Shown: piece by piece, positions 27,210-35,678 of the stretch
Layout: each line of letters starts with the position of its first letter
Position numbering within the stretch: position 1 is the first letter of the stretch
DNA from: Sciscionella marina DSM 45152
Lineage (GTDB): Bacteria > Actinomycetota > Actinomycetes > Mycobacteriales > Pseudonocardiaceae
Assembly (NCBI RefSeq): GCF_000379465.1
Contig: NZ_KB905380.1
Coordinates: 496,001 to 560,000, forward strand
Length of the DNA stretch: 64,000 nucleotides
Direction of reading: 5' to 3'
The notes under the pieces: generated by a model
What the model was told of the DNA's origin: nothing
Databases searched by the model: none
What the model saw: the letters and a program-made list of their open reading frames with translations, nothing else
Made by a program: the position numbers and the translations under genes

Positions 27210-28505
27210 ATGCCGAACCGGTCAGCGTTGCCCCGCAAACATGAGCTCAAACCGTTCGCCCAACTCACCGTGCAGTCCACGATCCTGCGCACCGCGGCAT
27301 TGTTCGGCGATCCGTGCGCGCGGGTGTTCCGCGAGCCCCCGCTGTCCGACCCGTATCCGGAGTACGAGCGGATCCGGTCCAGGGGCCCGGTGTGCACCAG
27401 CCGGGTCGGCTTGGCGGTCACCGCCGATCACGCGTTGTGCAGCTCGATCCTGCGGGACAACGACTGGCGGGTGATTCCTCCGGAGGTTTTCCATCCGGGG
27501 CCCTGGGACGAGCGGGAGATCGCCCATCCGGTCGATCACTCGCTGCTGTCCATGAATCCGCCCGACCACACCAGGCTGCGCCGGGTGGTCTCGCCCTGGT
27601 TCACCCCGCGGGCACTGCGCACCAGGACCGAACGCATCGAGGCGACCGTGCGGGAATTCCTCGACGAACTGGCCACCCGCGAACGGTTCGATCTGATCAG
27701 CGATTTCGCCACGCGGGTCCCGATCAGGGTGATCTGCGATCTGCTCGGCGTGGACGACGAACGGCACGCGGACTTCGCGTACTGGGGCCAGGTGCTCGGC
27801 TCCACCATCGACGGCGTGCGCACCCTCGGCCAGCTGCGCGAGGTGGAGACGGTCGGGCGCGCGATGACCGCCTACTTCACCGAACTCCTCCGCAAGCGGC
27901 GGATCGATCCCGGCGAGGACGTGGTCAGCGGGCTCGTCGCGCACGACGAGGAATTCAGCGAGCGCGACCTCACCGCGACGGCGGGGCTGCTGCTCGGTGC
28001 GGGCTTCGAGACCACGCGCAACCTCATCGGCAACGGCATCCTCGCGCTGCTGCGTCACCCCGAGCAGCTGCACCTGCTGCAGGCCGAACCCGAGCGGGCG
28101 GGCAATGCCGTGGAGGAGATCCTGCGCTACGACTCCCCCGTGCAGCAGACCGCGCGGACCCCCGCGGCGGACACCGAACTGGCCGGGGTCCCGCTGCGCA
28201 AGGGCGGGCTGCTCGGCGTGCTGCTCGGGGCCGCGAACCGGGATCCGCGGGTGTTCACCGATCCGCACCGGTTCGACATCACCCGGCAGAACGCGCGCGA
28301 GCACCTGTCGTTCTCCGGTGGCGCGCACTTCTGCCTCGGCGCGGGCCTCGCCCGGATGGAAGGTGAGATCGCGCTGCGCGAACTGGTCGCCCGCTTCCCC
28401 GGTCTCGCCGCGGTCTCCGCACCGCGCAGGCGCCCGACCAGGGTCCTGCGCGGGATCGCCTCGCTGCCCATGACGACCGGTCCGCGCGCCACGGTGATCG
28501 CCTAG
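27210..28505 (+). CDS. Cytochrome P450
   Basis: A 431-residue soluble bacterial P450. The I-helix is GAGFETTRN (a Glu replaces the usual acidic-Asp position pattern), the K-helix EEILR gives the ExxR motif, and the heme loop FSGGAHFCLGAGLARME carries the proximal Cys375. The substrate cannot be predicted. It begins 15 nt after the kinase-like gene and no ferredoxin or reductase is adjacent, so electron partners must come from elsewhere. Confidence 0.95.
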   Translation: MPNRSALPRKHELKPFAQLTVQSTILRTAALFGDPCARVFREPPLSDPYPEYERIRSRGPVCTSRVGLAVTADHALCSSILRDNDWRVIPPEVFHPGPWDEREIAHPVDHSLLSMNPPDHTRLRRVVSPWFTPRALRTRTERIEATVREFLDELATRERFDLISDFATRVPIRVICDLLGVDDERHADFAYWGQVLGSTIDGVRTLGQLREVETVGRAMTAYFTELLRKRRIDPGEDVVSGLVAHDEEFSERDLTATAGLLLGAGFETTRNLIGNGILALLRHPEQLHLLQAEPERAGNAVEEILRYDSPVQQTARTPAADTELAGVPLRKGGLLGVLLGAANRDPRVFTDPHRFDITRQNAREHLSFSGGAHFCLGAGLARMEGEIALRELVARFPGLAAVSAPRRRPTRVLRGIASLPMTTGPRATVIA

Positions 28506-28516
28506 ACGGTGATCAT

Positions 28517-29908
28517 CTAGGACGTGACCGGTTCCGGCTCGGGTACCCGGGACCGGCGGACCCCGGCGACCGCGGTTGCGACACCGAGCACCCCGATCAG
28601 CGCGACCGCACCGAACATCAGGCCCGCGGCGAGCGGGATGTCCGCACCGGCGAGGTTGACCAGCAGACCGGTCAGCGCCGCGCCGAAGGCGTTGGCGAGC
28701 AGTTGCACGGTGTTGATCCCGGCCGCCGCCTTGCCGCCCTCGCTGTCCCCGACCGCGCCCATCGCCACGCTCGTCACGTGCGGCCAGGCGATGCCGATCC
28801 CCGTGCCCGCGAGCAGCAGGGCGATCACCAGCGGCACGAGCACGCCACCCGGGGCGAACACCGCACCGGCGGCGAGCCCGAACGCGAGCACGGCGGGCCC
28901 GAGCACGATCAGCCTGCGCACCCACACCTCCCGCGCGGCGTTGGCGCTGGGCACCTCGCCCGCGGTCCACCCGAAGGCGAGCGCGGCACCGAGGAAACCG
29001 GCCGCGAGCGCGCCGAGGCCCGCGAGGCGCTGACCGAACAGCGGCACGAACTGCTCGGTCGTGGAACCGATGGCCAGCAGCGCGATCGTGGCGTAGAGCC
29101 AGCGAAGCCGGGAACCGCGCACGAAGGTGGACGCCGGGAGAACCCGGACCGGTCCGCGCCGGTCCACCACGACGAACACCGCGATCAGCACCAGCCCGAG
29201 AACCACACCGATGGCGCTGACCAGCGGACTGCCGAACAATCCGGCCACGCTCACCACGAGCGCGGATCCGGCCACCAGCAACAATCCGGCCAGCGGGAAC
29301 CGCTCCGCCTCCGCCGTGGTCCGCCCCTGCCCGAGCGCCTTCGGGGCGAACGCGAGCACGACCAGCGAGAGCATCCCGAGACAGACGAACCCGCCGCGCC
29401 ACAGGCCGAACTGCGCCCACAGCCCGCCGAGCACCGGGCCGAGGAAGGTGCCCACCGCCCACATCGTGGAGATGAGTGCGGCGCCCCTTGCCCACAACCG
29501 CTCCGGCAGGGTCACCCGCAGCAGCGCGTAGGCCAGCCCGGCCAGCAGCCCGCCGCCCGCGCCCTGCACGGCCCGCCCGGCCAGCAGTACCCCCATGTCC
29601 GGTGCGACCGAGGCGATCGCGCTGCCGAGCGTGAACAACCCGATCGCGAGCAGATAGGCGCCCCGGTGCGTGGTCGCCGCGAGCAACCGGGAGACGAGCA
29701 CCGCGGCGGCCACCGAGGGCAGCAGGAAGATCGTGGTCGCCCAGGCATAGAACCGGGCGCCGCCGATCTCCTCGATCGCCGAGGGCAGCAGGCTGGTGGT
29801 CAGGTACACATTCGTCGCGTACAGCGCGACCCCGCCGGCGAGGACCACGAGCACGCCGAGATAGCGCCGCCCGAACAGCTCACCCCATGATCCCAACTTG
29901 TCTGACAT
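28517..29908 (-). CDS. MFS transporter
   Basis: A 463-residue polytopic protein with about 14 hydrophobic segments. ATNVYLTTSLLPSAIEEIGG in helix 1 and RAVQGAGGGLLAGLAYALLR in helix 4/5 resemble drug exporters of the DHA2 type, although motif A is weak. It is divergent from a GntR gene across only 38 nt, and the sequence around its start codon contains TTGTCTGACA, loosely like a GntR-FCD site. Substrate unknown. Confidence 0.87.
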   Translation of the reverse strand: MSDKLGSWGELFGRRYLGVLVVLAGGVALYATNVYLTTSLLPSAIEEIGGARFYAWATTIFLLPSVAAAVLVSRLLAATTHRGAYLLAIGLFTLGSAIASVAPDMGVLLAGRAVQGAGGGLLAGLAYALLRVTLPERLWARGAALISTMWAVGTFLGPVLGGLWAQFGLWRGGFVCLGMLSLVVLAFAPKALGQGRTTAEAERFPLAGLLLVAGSALVVSVAGLFGSPLVSAIGVVLGLVLIAVFVVVDRRGPVRVLPASTFVRGSRLRWLYATIALLAIGSTTEQFVPLFGQRLAGLGALAAGFLGAALAFGWTAGEVPSANAAREVWVRRLIVLGPAVLAFGLAAGAVFAPGGVLVPLVIALLLAGTGIGIAWPHVTSVAMGAVGDSEGGKAAAGINTVQLLANAFGAALTGLLVNLAGADIPLAAGLMFGAVALIGVLGVATAVAGVRRSRVPEPEPVTS

Positions 29909-29946
29909 CTGGCTGATTCTGCCGGAACTGCGCTAGGCTGTCCACC

Positions 29947-30657
29947 GTGGCCCTGGATCCGATCGACAAGACGACGACGCTGACCAAGGTGACCGAACGG
30001 CTGCGCGCCGAACTGGACAGCGGGCGCTGGCCGATCGGCACCCGCATCCCGGGTGAACTGGTGCTCGCCGGGGAACTCGACGTGTCCCGGCCGCTGCTGC
30101 GCGAGGCGATCCGGGGCCTGACCAATCTCGGCATGCTGGAGGCGCGCCGCGGTTCGGGGACCTATGTGCGCAGCACGGCGAGCCCGGAAGCGATCCTGTC
30201 CAGCCTGGACACCGCGGAAGTGCGGGAGATCTACGAGGTGCAGCTGGCCTACGACGTACAGGCGGCAGGGCTCGCGGCGAACCGGCGCACCGGGCAGGAC
30301 CTCGACCGGCTGCGCGGGCTGCTCGAGGCGCGCAACCGGGCCGAGGACGACCGTGCCGACGTCGAGGGATTCGCGAGCGCGGACGCCGAGTTCCACCTGG
30401 CGATCGTGCAGGCGGCGGGAAATCCGCTGCTGCTCGAGCTCTACCGGTATTTCGTGGTGCGCCTGGAAGCGAGTCTGCGCACGGTGCACGCCGATACGAC
30501 GGTGCCGACCTGCGGGTACGAATCGCACCAGACGGTGTTCGACGCGATCCGGATCGGGGACGCCGAACTGGCCAGGGCGAGCGCGCGGGCCATGGTGGAG
30601 TGCGCGATCAACGCCCTCGATCAGTCCGGCGCCGCTCGGTCCGGGGGTCCGGGCTGA
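29947..30657 (+). CDS. GntR-family regulator with FCD domain
   Basis: A 236-residue FadR-subfamily regulator. The winged helix spans KVTERLRAELDSGRWPIGTR to ARRGSGTYVR, and the FCD domain follows with the metal/ligand histidines in DAEFHLAIVQAAGNPLL and ESHQTVFDAI. No ribosome-binding site precedes GTG 29947; TAGGCT (29934-29939) is positioned as the -10 of a leaderless transcript. It probably controls the divergent MFS gene. Its last 50 nt overlap the end of the convergent membrane-protein gene. Confidence 0.88.
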   Translation: MALDPIDKTTTLTKVTERLRAELDSGRWPIGTRIPGELVLAGELDVSRPLLREAIRGLTNLGMLEARRGSGTYVRSTASPEAILSSLDTAEVREIYEVQLAYDVQAAGLAANRRTGQDLDRLRGLLEARNRAEDDRADVEGFASADAEFHLAIVQAAGNPLLLELYRYFVVRLEASLRTVHADTTVPTCGYESHQTVFDAIRIGDAELARASARAMVECAINALDQSGAARSGGPG

Positions 30658-31159
30658 GCTCGGCCGCCGCCTCGTCGAACCGCGCCTGCGGGGTGTCGAT
30701 CGCGGGCTCGGTGATCGCGAAGTAGCCGGGAAGCGGCGCGGTACCGGCGAGATGCAGCACCCGCACCAGCAAGCGGGCCCGCAGCGCGCGGGTGTCCCGG
30801 ACGGCGTCGTTGTAGACCCGGCAGGCGAACACCACCCGGATCTGGGCATCCGCGAGTTCCCCTGTGACCTCCTCGGGCAGTCCGCGCGGGTCGAGCTCGT
30901 CCAGTGCCGCGGTGAGCCGGTCCTCGGCACCCGGGCGATCCTCCGGGGCGGCATGTTCGGCCTCGTCGGCCAGCGCCCGCACGCCGAGCCCGCTTACCCT
31001 GGCGACCGCGGCCCGGCGGCCGAGCGCGGCGGCGAGCCCGGCGCGGGCGGCATCGGTGCGGATGTGCAGCCGGTCCAGCCGGTGCGCGGTGCCGAGCACG
31101 AGCACCGTGCCGAGCACCACCAGCAGCAGCGCGCCGACGATCAGGATGGCCAGCGTCAT
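30608..31159 (-). CDS. Membrane-anchored hypothetical protein of the PIM operon
   Basis: A 183-residue protein with one N-terminal membrane helix (ILIVGALLLVVLGTVLVLG) and a mostly helical cytoplasmic region with AFACRVYNDAVRDTRALR-like features. It occupies the place of Rv2609c after pimA in Mycobacterium, which carries a similar N-terminus followed by a Nudix domain; no Nudix box is present here. ATG 31159 overlaps the pimA stop (ATGA). Function unknown; probably accessory to phosphatidylinositol-mannoside synthesis. Confidence 0.78.
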   Translation of the reverse strand: MTLAILIVGALLLVVLGTVLVLGTAHRLDRLHIRTDAARAGLAAALGRRAAVARVSGLGVRALADEAEHAAPEDRPGAEDRLTAALDELDPRGLPEEVTGELADAQIRVVFACRVYNDAVRDTRALRARLLVRVLHLAGTAPLPGYFAITEPAIDTPQARFDEAAAELSPDPRTERRRTDRGR

Positions 31160-32250
31160 GCCATCGCCCGCATGGGATGGGCGGCGATCGCGGTGTCGTA
31201 GACCCGTTCGACGGCCGCGGCCACCACCGGCCAGTCGAACACGGCGGCCCGCTCCATGCCTGCCGCGCCGAGCTCGGCACGCCGGCGCGCGTCGGCGAGC
31301 AGCCCGCGCAGCGCCGCGGCGAGCGCTTGCGGCTGGCCAGGCGGCACGAACTCCGCCGCTCCCCCGGCGACCGCGCGGAACGCCTCGAGTTCGCTCGCCA
31401 CGACCGGGGCGCCCGCGGCCATCGCCTCCACGAGCACCATGCCGAAGGATTCCCCGCCGAGCTGCGGCGCGCAGAACACATCCATGGCCCGCAGTGCCCG
31501 CGCCTTGGCCGGTTCGTCGACCACGCCGAGGAACTCCATCCGCTCGGCGAGGACGGGCCCGGCGAACCGGCGCGCCGCCCGCTGGTCCCCGCCGCCGACC
31601 ACGAGCAGGCGCAGCTTGTCGGTCTCGGCCGCGAGTTCGCGCAGCGCGGTGAGCAGCACCCGGAATCCCTTGCGCGGCTCGTCGAACCGCCCGGCGAAGC
31701 CGACCGTCACCCCGTCGGCGCCGCGCTGCCCGGCGAACAGCGGCACATCCACCCCGTTGCCGATCTCCACCGCGTCCAGCCCGAGGTTGCCCGCCTGCAC
31801 CCGGCGCGCGCACTCGGAGACGGCGATCCGCGCGGTGACCTTCTCCAGCAGCGGACGCAGCACGGGGGCGGCCACGCGCAGCGCGAGCGAACGGCGCGGC
31901 CCGGCGTGGAAAGTCGCCACGACCGGGCAGTCGGCGAGCAGCAGCGCGAGCATGGACACGCTCGGCGCGGCGGGCTCGTGCACGTGCAGCACGTCGAAGG
32001 AATGCTCGGCGAGCCAGGACCGCACTCGCGCGTAGCTGCGCGGACCGAAGGCCAGTCGCGCGATGGAACCGTTGTACGGCACCGCGAACGCGCGACCGGC
32101 CGAGGTGACCGATTCCTGTGGATCCGCGGCGGGGGCCAGCACCTCGACCGTGTGCCCGAACCCGCGCAGCGCCGTGGCGAGGGCGAGCACGTGTGCCTGC
32201 ACCCCGCCGGGCACGGCGAGCGAGTACGGGCACACCATGCCGATCCTCAT
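31156..32250 (-). CDS. pimA: Phosphatidylinositol mannosyltransferase PimA
   Basis: A 364-residue GT4 glycosyltransferase that transfers mannose from GDP-mannose to phosphatidylinositol, the first committed PIM step at the inner membrane face. The N-terminal MRIGMVCPYSLAVPGGVQAH, the acceptor-site DVLHVHEPAAPS, and the donor motif ESFGMVLVEAMAAG are clear. Both ends overlap neighbours by ATGA, so expression is coupled to the acyltransferase and to the downstream membrane protein. Confidence 0.95.
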   Translation of the reverse strand: MRIGMVCPYSLAVPGGVQAHVLALATALRGFGHTVEVLAPAADPQESVTSAGRAFAVPYNGSIARLAFGPRSYARVRSWLAEHSFDVLHVHEPAAPSVSMLALLLADCPVVATFHAGPRRSLALRVAAPVLRPLLEKVTARIAVSECARRVQAGNLGLDAVEIGNGVDVPLFAGQRGADGVTVGFAGRFDEPRKGFRVLLTALRELAAETDKLRLLVVGGGDQRAARRFAGPVLAERMEFLGVVDEPAKARALRAMDVFCAPQLGGESFGMVLVEAMAAGAPVVASELEAFRAVAGGAAEFVPPGQPQALAAALRGLLADARRRAELGAAGMERAAVFDWPVVAAAVERVYDTAIAAHPMRAMA

Positions 32251-33086
32251 GGCGCACCGTGCCACGGTCTGCCGAGCATGTGCCAATCCTGCGGGTGCGC
32301 CGCGATCTCCCAGGCGAGCCGGTCGGCCAGCGCCTGGGTCGCCGCCGTGATGTCGGTGACCGGCAGCGGCGGATGGATGCGCACGCCCCAGCCTGCCGGG
32401 GTGAACCAGCAGCCCGCGGGCAGCAGCGCGGCACCGGTCGCCCGTGCCAGCCGCACCGGTCCGGTCGGGAACCGCGACCTGGCCCCGAAAAAGTCCACCT
32501 CGAGCCCGCCGCCGTTCAGGTCCCGGTCCGCGATGAGGCAGACGATCCCGCCTGCGCGCAGCCGCTCGTAGAGGGCGCGCGGTCCGGAGGCGATGTCGAT
32601 ACCGAGCGCGGCGCGGGCCCGCACGAAGCGCCGGTAGAGCGAGTCCGGGCGCAGCCGATGGGCGAACGCGGCGAACCGGCCGTACCTGCTGGCCAGCCAC
32701 AGCCCGGCGATGTCCCAGTTCCCGGCGTGCGGAAGGGCGAGCACGACACCACGGCCGTCCGCGCGCGCCGCATCGAGGTGGACGCGCCCGCGCAGGCCGA
32801 GCTCGACGAGGTGCGCCACCCGCGGGTGATCCATCCCGGCCAGACCGAACAGCTCCCGCCAGTAGCGCGCGTAGGAGCGCATGCCCGCGCGCACCAGCGC
32901 GTCCAGATCGGCCTGCGGACCGGCCACCCGCGCCAGGTTCGCACGCAGCCGCCGCACCCCCGCTGTCTGCCGCGCGACAGCCGCATCGGCCCCGAGCCGG
33001 TAGGCGCGGTCCCCGATCCGTGCGGGCAGCAGCGGAGTACCCGCCCATGCCGCGGCGTATCCCGCTGCGGCCAGTCGCTCCTTCAT
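32247..33086 (-). CDS. PatA-like PIM acyltransferase
   Basis: A 279-residue lysophospholipid-acyltransferase-like enzyme. The HxxxxD catalytic motif is HAGNWD, followed by the substrate segment ADRDLNGGGLEVDFFG and FPTGPVRLARATGAALLP. By synteny it corresponds to mycobacterial PatA (Rv2611c), which acylates the mannose of PIM1/PIM2. ATG 33086 lies 13 nt after pgsA. Confidence 0.9.
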   Translation of the reverse strand: MKERLAAAGYAAAWAGTPLLPARIGDRAYRLGADAAVARQTAGVRRLRANLARVAGPQADLDALVRAGMRSYARYWRELFGLAGMDHPRVAHLVELGLRGRVHLDAARADGRGVVLALPHAGNWDIAGLWLASRYGRFAAFAHRLRPDSLYRRFVRARAALGIDIASGPRALYERLRAGGIVCLIADRDLNGGGLEVDFFGARSRFPTGPVRLARATGAALLPAGCWFTPAGWGVRIHPPLPVTDITAATQALADRLAWEIAAHPQDWHMLGRPWHGAP

Positions 33087-33099
33087 CCGCCCGCTGCCC

Positions 33100-33714
33100 T
33101 CAGCTGCTCGCCGAGCGGTACAGCGAGGCCAGCCGCTGCCCGATGGTGAACACCGTGAGCAGCGCGAGCAGGCCGAGACCGGCCTGCGCGGCATAGGGCA
33201 CCCCGAGCCCGTGCAGTCCCACGCCGACAAGGGCGAGGATGAACCGCTCCGCGCGCTCGGCGAGACCACCGTCCGCTTCCAGGCCGTTCGCCTCGGCGCG
33301 CGCCTTGATGTAGGAGATCACCTGCGCGCAGCAGCCCCCGACGAGCGCGGCGAGCCCGAGCCAGTGGTCCCCCTCGATCACGAAGGCCCACCAGGTCAGT
33401 GATCCGAACAGCACGGCGTCGACCAGGCGATCACAGCTGGCGTCGAGCACCGCACCGAAGGCGGTCGCTCCCGCCACCCGCGCCATCGCCCCGTCGAGCA
33501 GATCGAACAGCAGGAACACGGCCACCACGAGGGCACCGAGCACCAGCTGGCCGTGCGGGAAGAACCACAGCGCGGCCGCGCACGAGCACACCGAGCCGAC
33601 CACGGTGATCACATTCGGGGTGGCGCCGCGGTCAACGAGCCAATGCGCGACCGGATCGGTCAGCTTCGCGATCGGGGCGCGGGCAAGCACGTTGAGCATG
33701 AGCGGGGCGTCCAA
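33100..33714 (-). CDS. pgsA: Phosphatidylinositol phosphate synthase
   Basis: A 204-residue CDP-alcohol phosphatidyltransferase. The catalytic signature DLLDGAMAR...GAVLDASCDRLVD is complete, and six membrane helices are expected. Actinobacterial PgsA makes phosphatidylinositol phosphate from CDP-diacylglycerol and inositol phosphate, feeding PimA. TTG 33714 has GGAG close upstream; ATG 33699 would also give a good alignment with mycobacterial PgsA1. Confidence 0.93.
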   Translation of the reverse strand: MDAPLMLNVLARAPIAKLTDPVAHWLVDRGATPNVITVVGSVCSCAAALWFFPHGQLVLGALVVAVFLLFDLLDGAMARVAGATAFGAVLDASCDRLVDAVLFGSLTWWAFVIEGDHWLGLAALVGGCCAQVISYIKARAEANGLEADGGLAERAERFILALVGVGLHGLGVPYAAQAGLGLLALLTVFTIGQRLASLYRSASS

Positions 33715-33787
33715 CTACTCCATACGGTAACCGGCTTCGTGGTAACCAGATCAGCCTATCTCGCCCGGCGCGTGCACCGTGTGTGAG

Positions 33788-34279
33788 CTAAAGGGTGCCC
33801 TCTTCCTCGCGTACCTTCGCGCACTCGCCCGCCAGGTTGCCCGCGATCGCCGCACTGATCTCGCCGAGTTGGCGCACCTGCTCCGGGGTCAGCACGTCGA
33901 ACAGGGCTTCACGCACCGTCGCCACATGGTCCGGGGCCGCGGCGTGGATCACCGCGAACCCCTTCTCGGTCAGCCGGGCCCAGCTGCCCCTGCGGTCCAC
34001 ATCGCAGTCGTCCCGGCTGATCCAGCCGGAGCGCTCCATCCGGTTCACCGCGTGCGAGAGCTTGCTGCGCGAGGACCGGCTGGCGTCCGCGAGCTCGCTC
34101 ATCCGCAGCTTCATGTCCGGCGCCTCGGACAGTGCGACCAGCACCTCGTAGTAGGTCTGGGGCATCTGCGCATCCCGCTGCAGGCGCCGTTCGATATGCT
34201 CACGGAGCATGGTGGTGGCGGCGAGATAGCTCCGCCAGACCGCCTGCTCCTGATCGCTGAGCCAGCGTACCTCGGACAT
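33788..34279 (-). CDS. MarR-family regulator
   Basis: A 163-residue winged-helix regulator: YYEVLVALSEAPDMKLRMSE, ADASRSSRSKLSHAVNRMER (recognition helix) and SRDDCDVDRRGSWARLTEKG (wing). Upstream TAAGAT ends 6 nt before ATG 34279 and no spaced ribosome-binding site exists, so the transcript may be leaderless. It is divergent from yceI and shares two MarR-type boxes with it. Confidence 0.92.
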   Translation of the reverse strand: MSEVRWLSDQEQAVWRSYLAATTMLREHIERRLQRDAQMPQTYYEVLVALSEAPDMKLRMSELADASRSSRSKLSHAVNRMERSGWISRDDCDVDRRGSWARLTEKGFAVIHAAAPDHVATVREALFDVLTPEQVRQLGEISAAIAGNLAGECAKVREEEGTL

Positions 34280-34295
34280 AGCCTCATCTTACTAG

Positions 34296-34340
34296 TTGAA
34301 CGTTCAATTTGTCTTGGGTAGGATCTTGTTGAAGGCTCAA
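34296..34340 (+). promoter_or_regulatory. yceI promoter with two MarR boxes
   Basis: TTGAAC (34296-34301) and TAGGAT (34319-34324) are 17 nt apart. The perfect palindrome TTGAACGTTCAA (34296-34307) covers the -35, and TTGAAGGCTCAA (34329-34340) lies just downstream of the start point, 33 bp away. Both fit the TTGAA-N2-TTCAA/CTCAA form bound by MarR proteins, so the divergent MarR probably represses yceI and itself. Confidence 0.75.
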
Positions 34341-34377
34341 ACAACCCGACTGAGAACCGACTACGGAGGAACACCGC

Positions 34378-34920
34378 ATGAGCGCACCGACCATCCCCGG
34401 CTACATCACCGGGACCTGGGACATCGACGCCACGCACTCGAATATCAGCTTCACCGTCCGGCACCTGGGTGTTTCCAAGGTCCGCGGCCGTTTCGACGAG
34501 GTCAGCGGCAGCATCACCACCGGTGAGCGGGTCGAGGACTCCTCGGTCACCGCGACCATCGCCGCCGCGAGCGTGGACACCGGCAACGCCGACCGGGACA
34601 CGCACATCAAGGCCGAGGAGTTCCTGAACGCCGAGAAGCACGAGTCGCTGAGCTTCAGCTCCACCGGGATCCGCGCCGACGGCGAGGACTACGCGATCGA
34701 CGGCGAGCTCACCGTCCGCGGTGTCACCAAGCAGGTCACCCTGGCCGCGGAGGTCGGCGGCATCGGTGACGGCCTCGCCGAGGGCAGCACCGTCATCGGG
34801 ATCTCCGCGCGTACCGAGATCAAGCGCTCGGACTTCGAGGTCGCCCCGAACGTGCCGACCGGCGTACTCGGCGACAAGATCACCATCGAGCTCGACATCG
34901 AGGCCCTGCTGCGCAAGTGA
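34378..34920 (+). CDS. YceI-family polyisoprenoid-binding protein
   Basis: A 180-residue YceI lipocalin-like beta-barrel without a signal peptide. Typical elements are GTWDIDATHSNISFTVRHLG, RDTHIKAEEFLNAEKHESL, GELTVRGVTKQVTL and SDFEVAPNVP. Such proteins bind long isoprenoid chains. It is controlled by the divergent MarR and sits, on the opposite strand, inside the PIM locus, so a link to polyprenyl-phosphate-linked envelope synthesis is possible but unproven. Confidence 0.93.
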   Translation: MSAPTIPGYITGTWDIDATHSNISFTVRHLGVSKVRGRFDEVSGSITTGERVEDSSVTATIAAASVDTGNADRDTHIKAEEFLNAEKHESLSFSSTGIRADGEDYAIDGELTVRGVTKQVTLAAEVGGIGDGLAEGSTVIGISARTEIKRSDFEVAPNVPTGVLGDKITIELDIEALLRK

Positions 34921-34958
34921 ACCGGCGATGCCCGGCGCTGGGTGCGGGACGGTGTTGC

Positions 34959-34977
34959 CAAGCGGCGAAGCCGCTTG
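34959..34977. terminator. Stem-loop downstream of yceI
   Basis: The 8-bp arms CAAGCGGC and GCCGCTTG enclose GAA, followed by TTA on the plus strand. This is a short terminator candidate for yceI. Nothing else is recognised up to the HIT-protein gene at 35145. Confidence 0.5.
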
Positions 34978-35144
34978 TTACCCACAACGCAGCCGGCACC
35001 GCGGCAGGTTCTCAGGCGTCTTCTCGCGAGGACAGCGCCGACGTGGTGTATCGGCATACATGAGGAGACGATCCCGGAGCGAGAGGGCGCCTGAGGTTCT
35101 GCCACCGACACCGCAACGCAGCCCGGCCCGAGGTCTCCGTCAAT

Positions 35145-35678
35145 TCACCAGGCGTCGGCGAGGAGCTGCCGGGTCTCCCCGAGCAGTTGCGGCAGCACCT
35201 TGGTGTGCCCGACGACCGGCATGAAGTTCGCATCGCCGCCCCAGCGCGGCACGATGTGCTGATGCAGGTGGGCGGCGATGCCCGCACCCGCGATGCTGCC
35301 CTGGTTCATTCCGATGTTGAACCCGTGCGGCGCCGAGACCGCGCGGGTGACCCGCATGGCGTGCTGGGTGAACTCGGCGAGTTCGACCGTCTCGGCCGCG
35401 GTGAGCTCGGTGTAGTCGGCGATGTGCCGGTACGGCAGGATCAGCAGGTGGCCCGGGTTGTACGGGTACAGGTTGAGCACCGCGTACACCGACTCCCCGC
35501 GCGCCACGATCAGCGCGTCCTCATCGGAGAGCGCGACGAGGCGGCAGAACGGGCACTCGGGCGCCCCGGCGCTGTCCGGCTTGGTCTCGCCCGCGATGTA
35601 GGACATCCGGTGCGGGGTCCACAGTCGTTGCAGCGCGTCCGGGATCCCGACGCCGTCCTGCTCCTCGAACGAACTCAC
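35145..35678 (-). CDS. HIT-domain nucleotide hydrolase
   Basis: A 177-residue histidine-triad protein. CPFCRL (zinc site), [18 protein letters not shown] and the catalytic triad [10 protein letters not shown] are present, as in Rv2613c, reported as an AP4A phosphorylase/hydrolase. GTG 35678 overlaps the thrS stop as GTGA. Its place between thrS and the PIM genes is conserved in mycobacteria, but here a marR/yceI pair separates it from pgsA. Confidence 0.93.
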   Translation of the reverse strand: MSSFEEQDGVGIPDALQRLWTPHRMSYIAGETKPDSAGAPECPFCRLVALSDEDALIVARGESVYAVLNLYPYNPGHLLILPYRHIADYTELTAAETVELAEFTQHAMRVTRAVSAPHGFNIGMNQGSIAGAGIAAHLHQHIVPRWGGDANFMPVVGHTKVLPQLLGETRQLLADAW

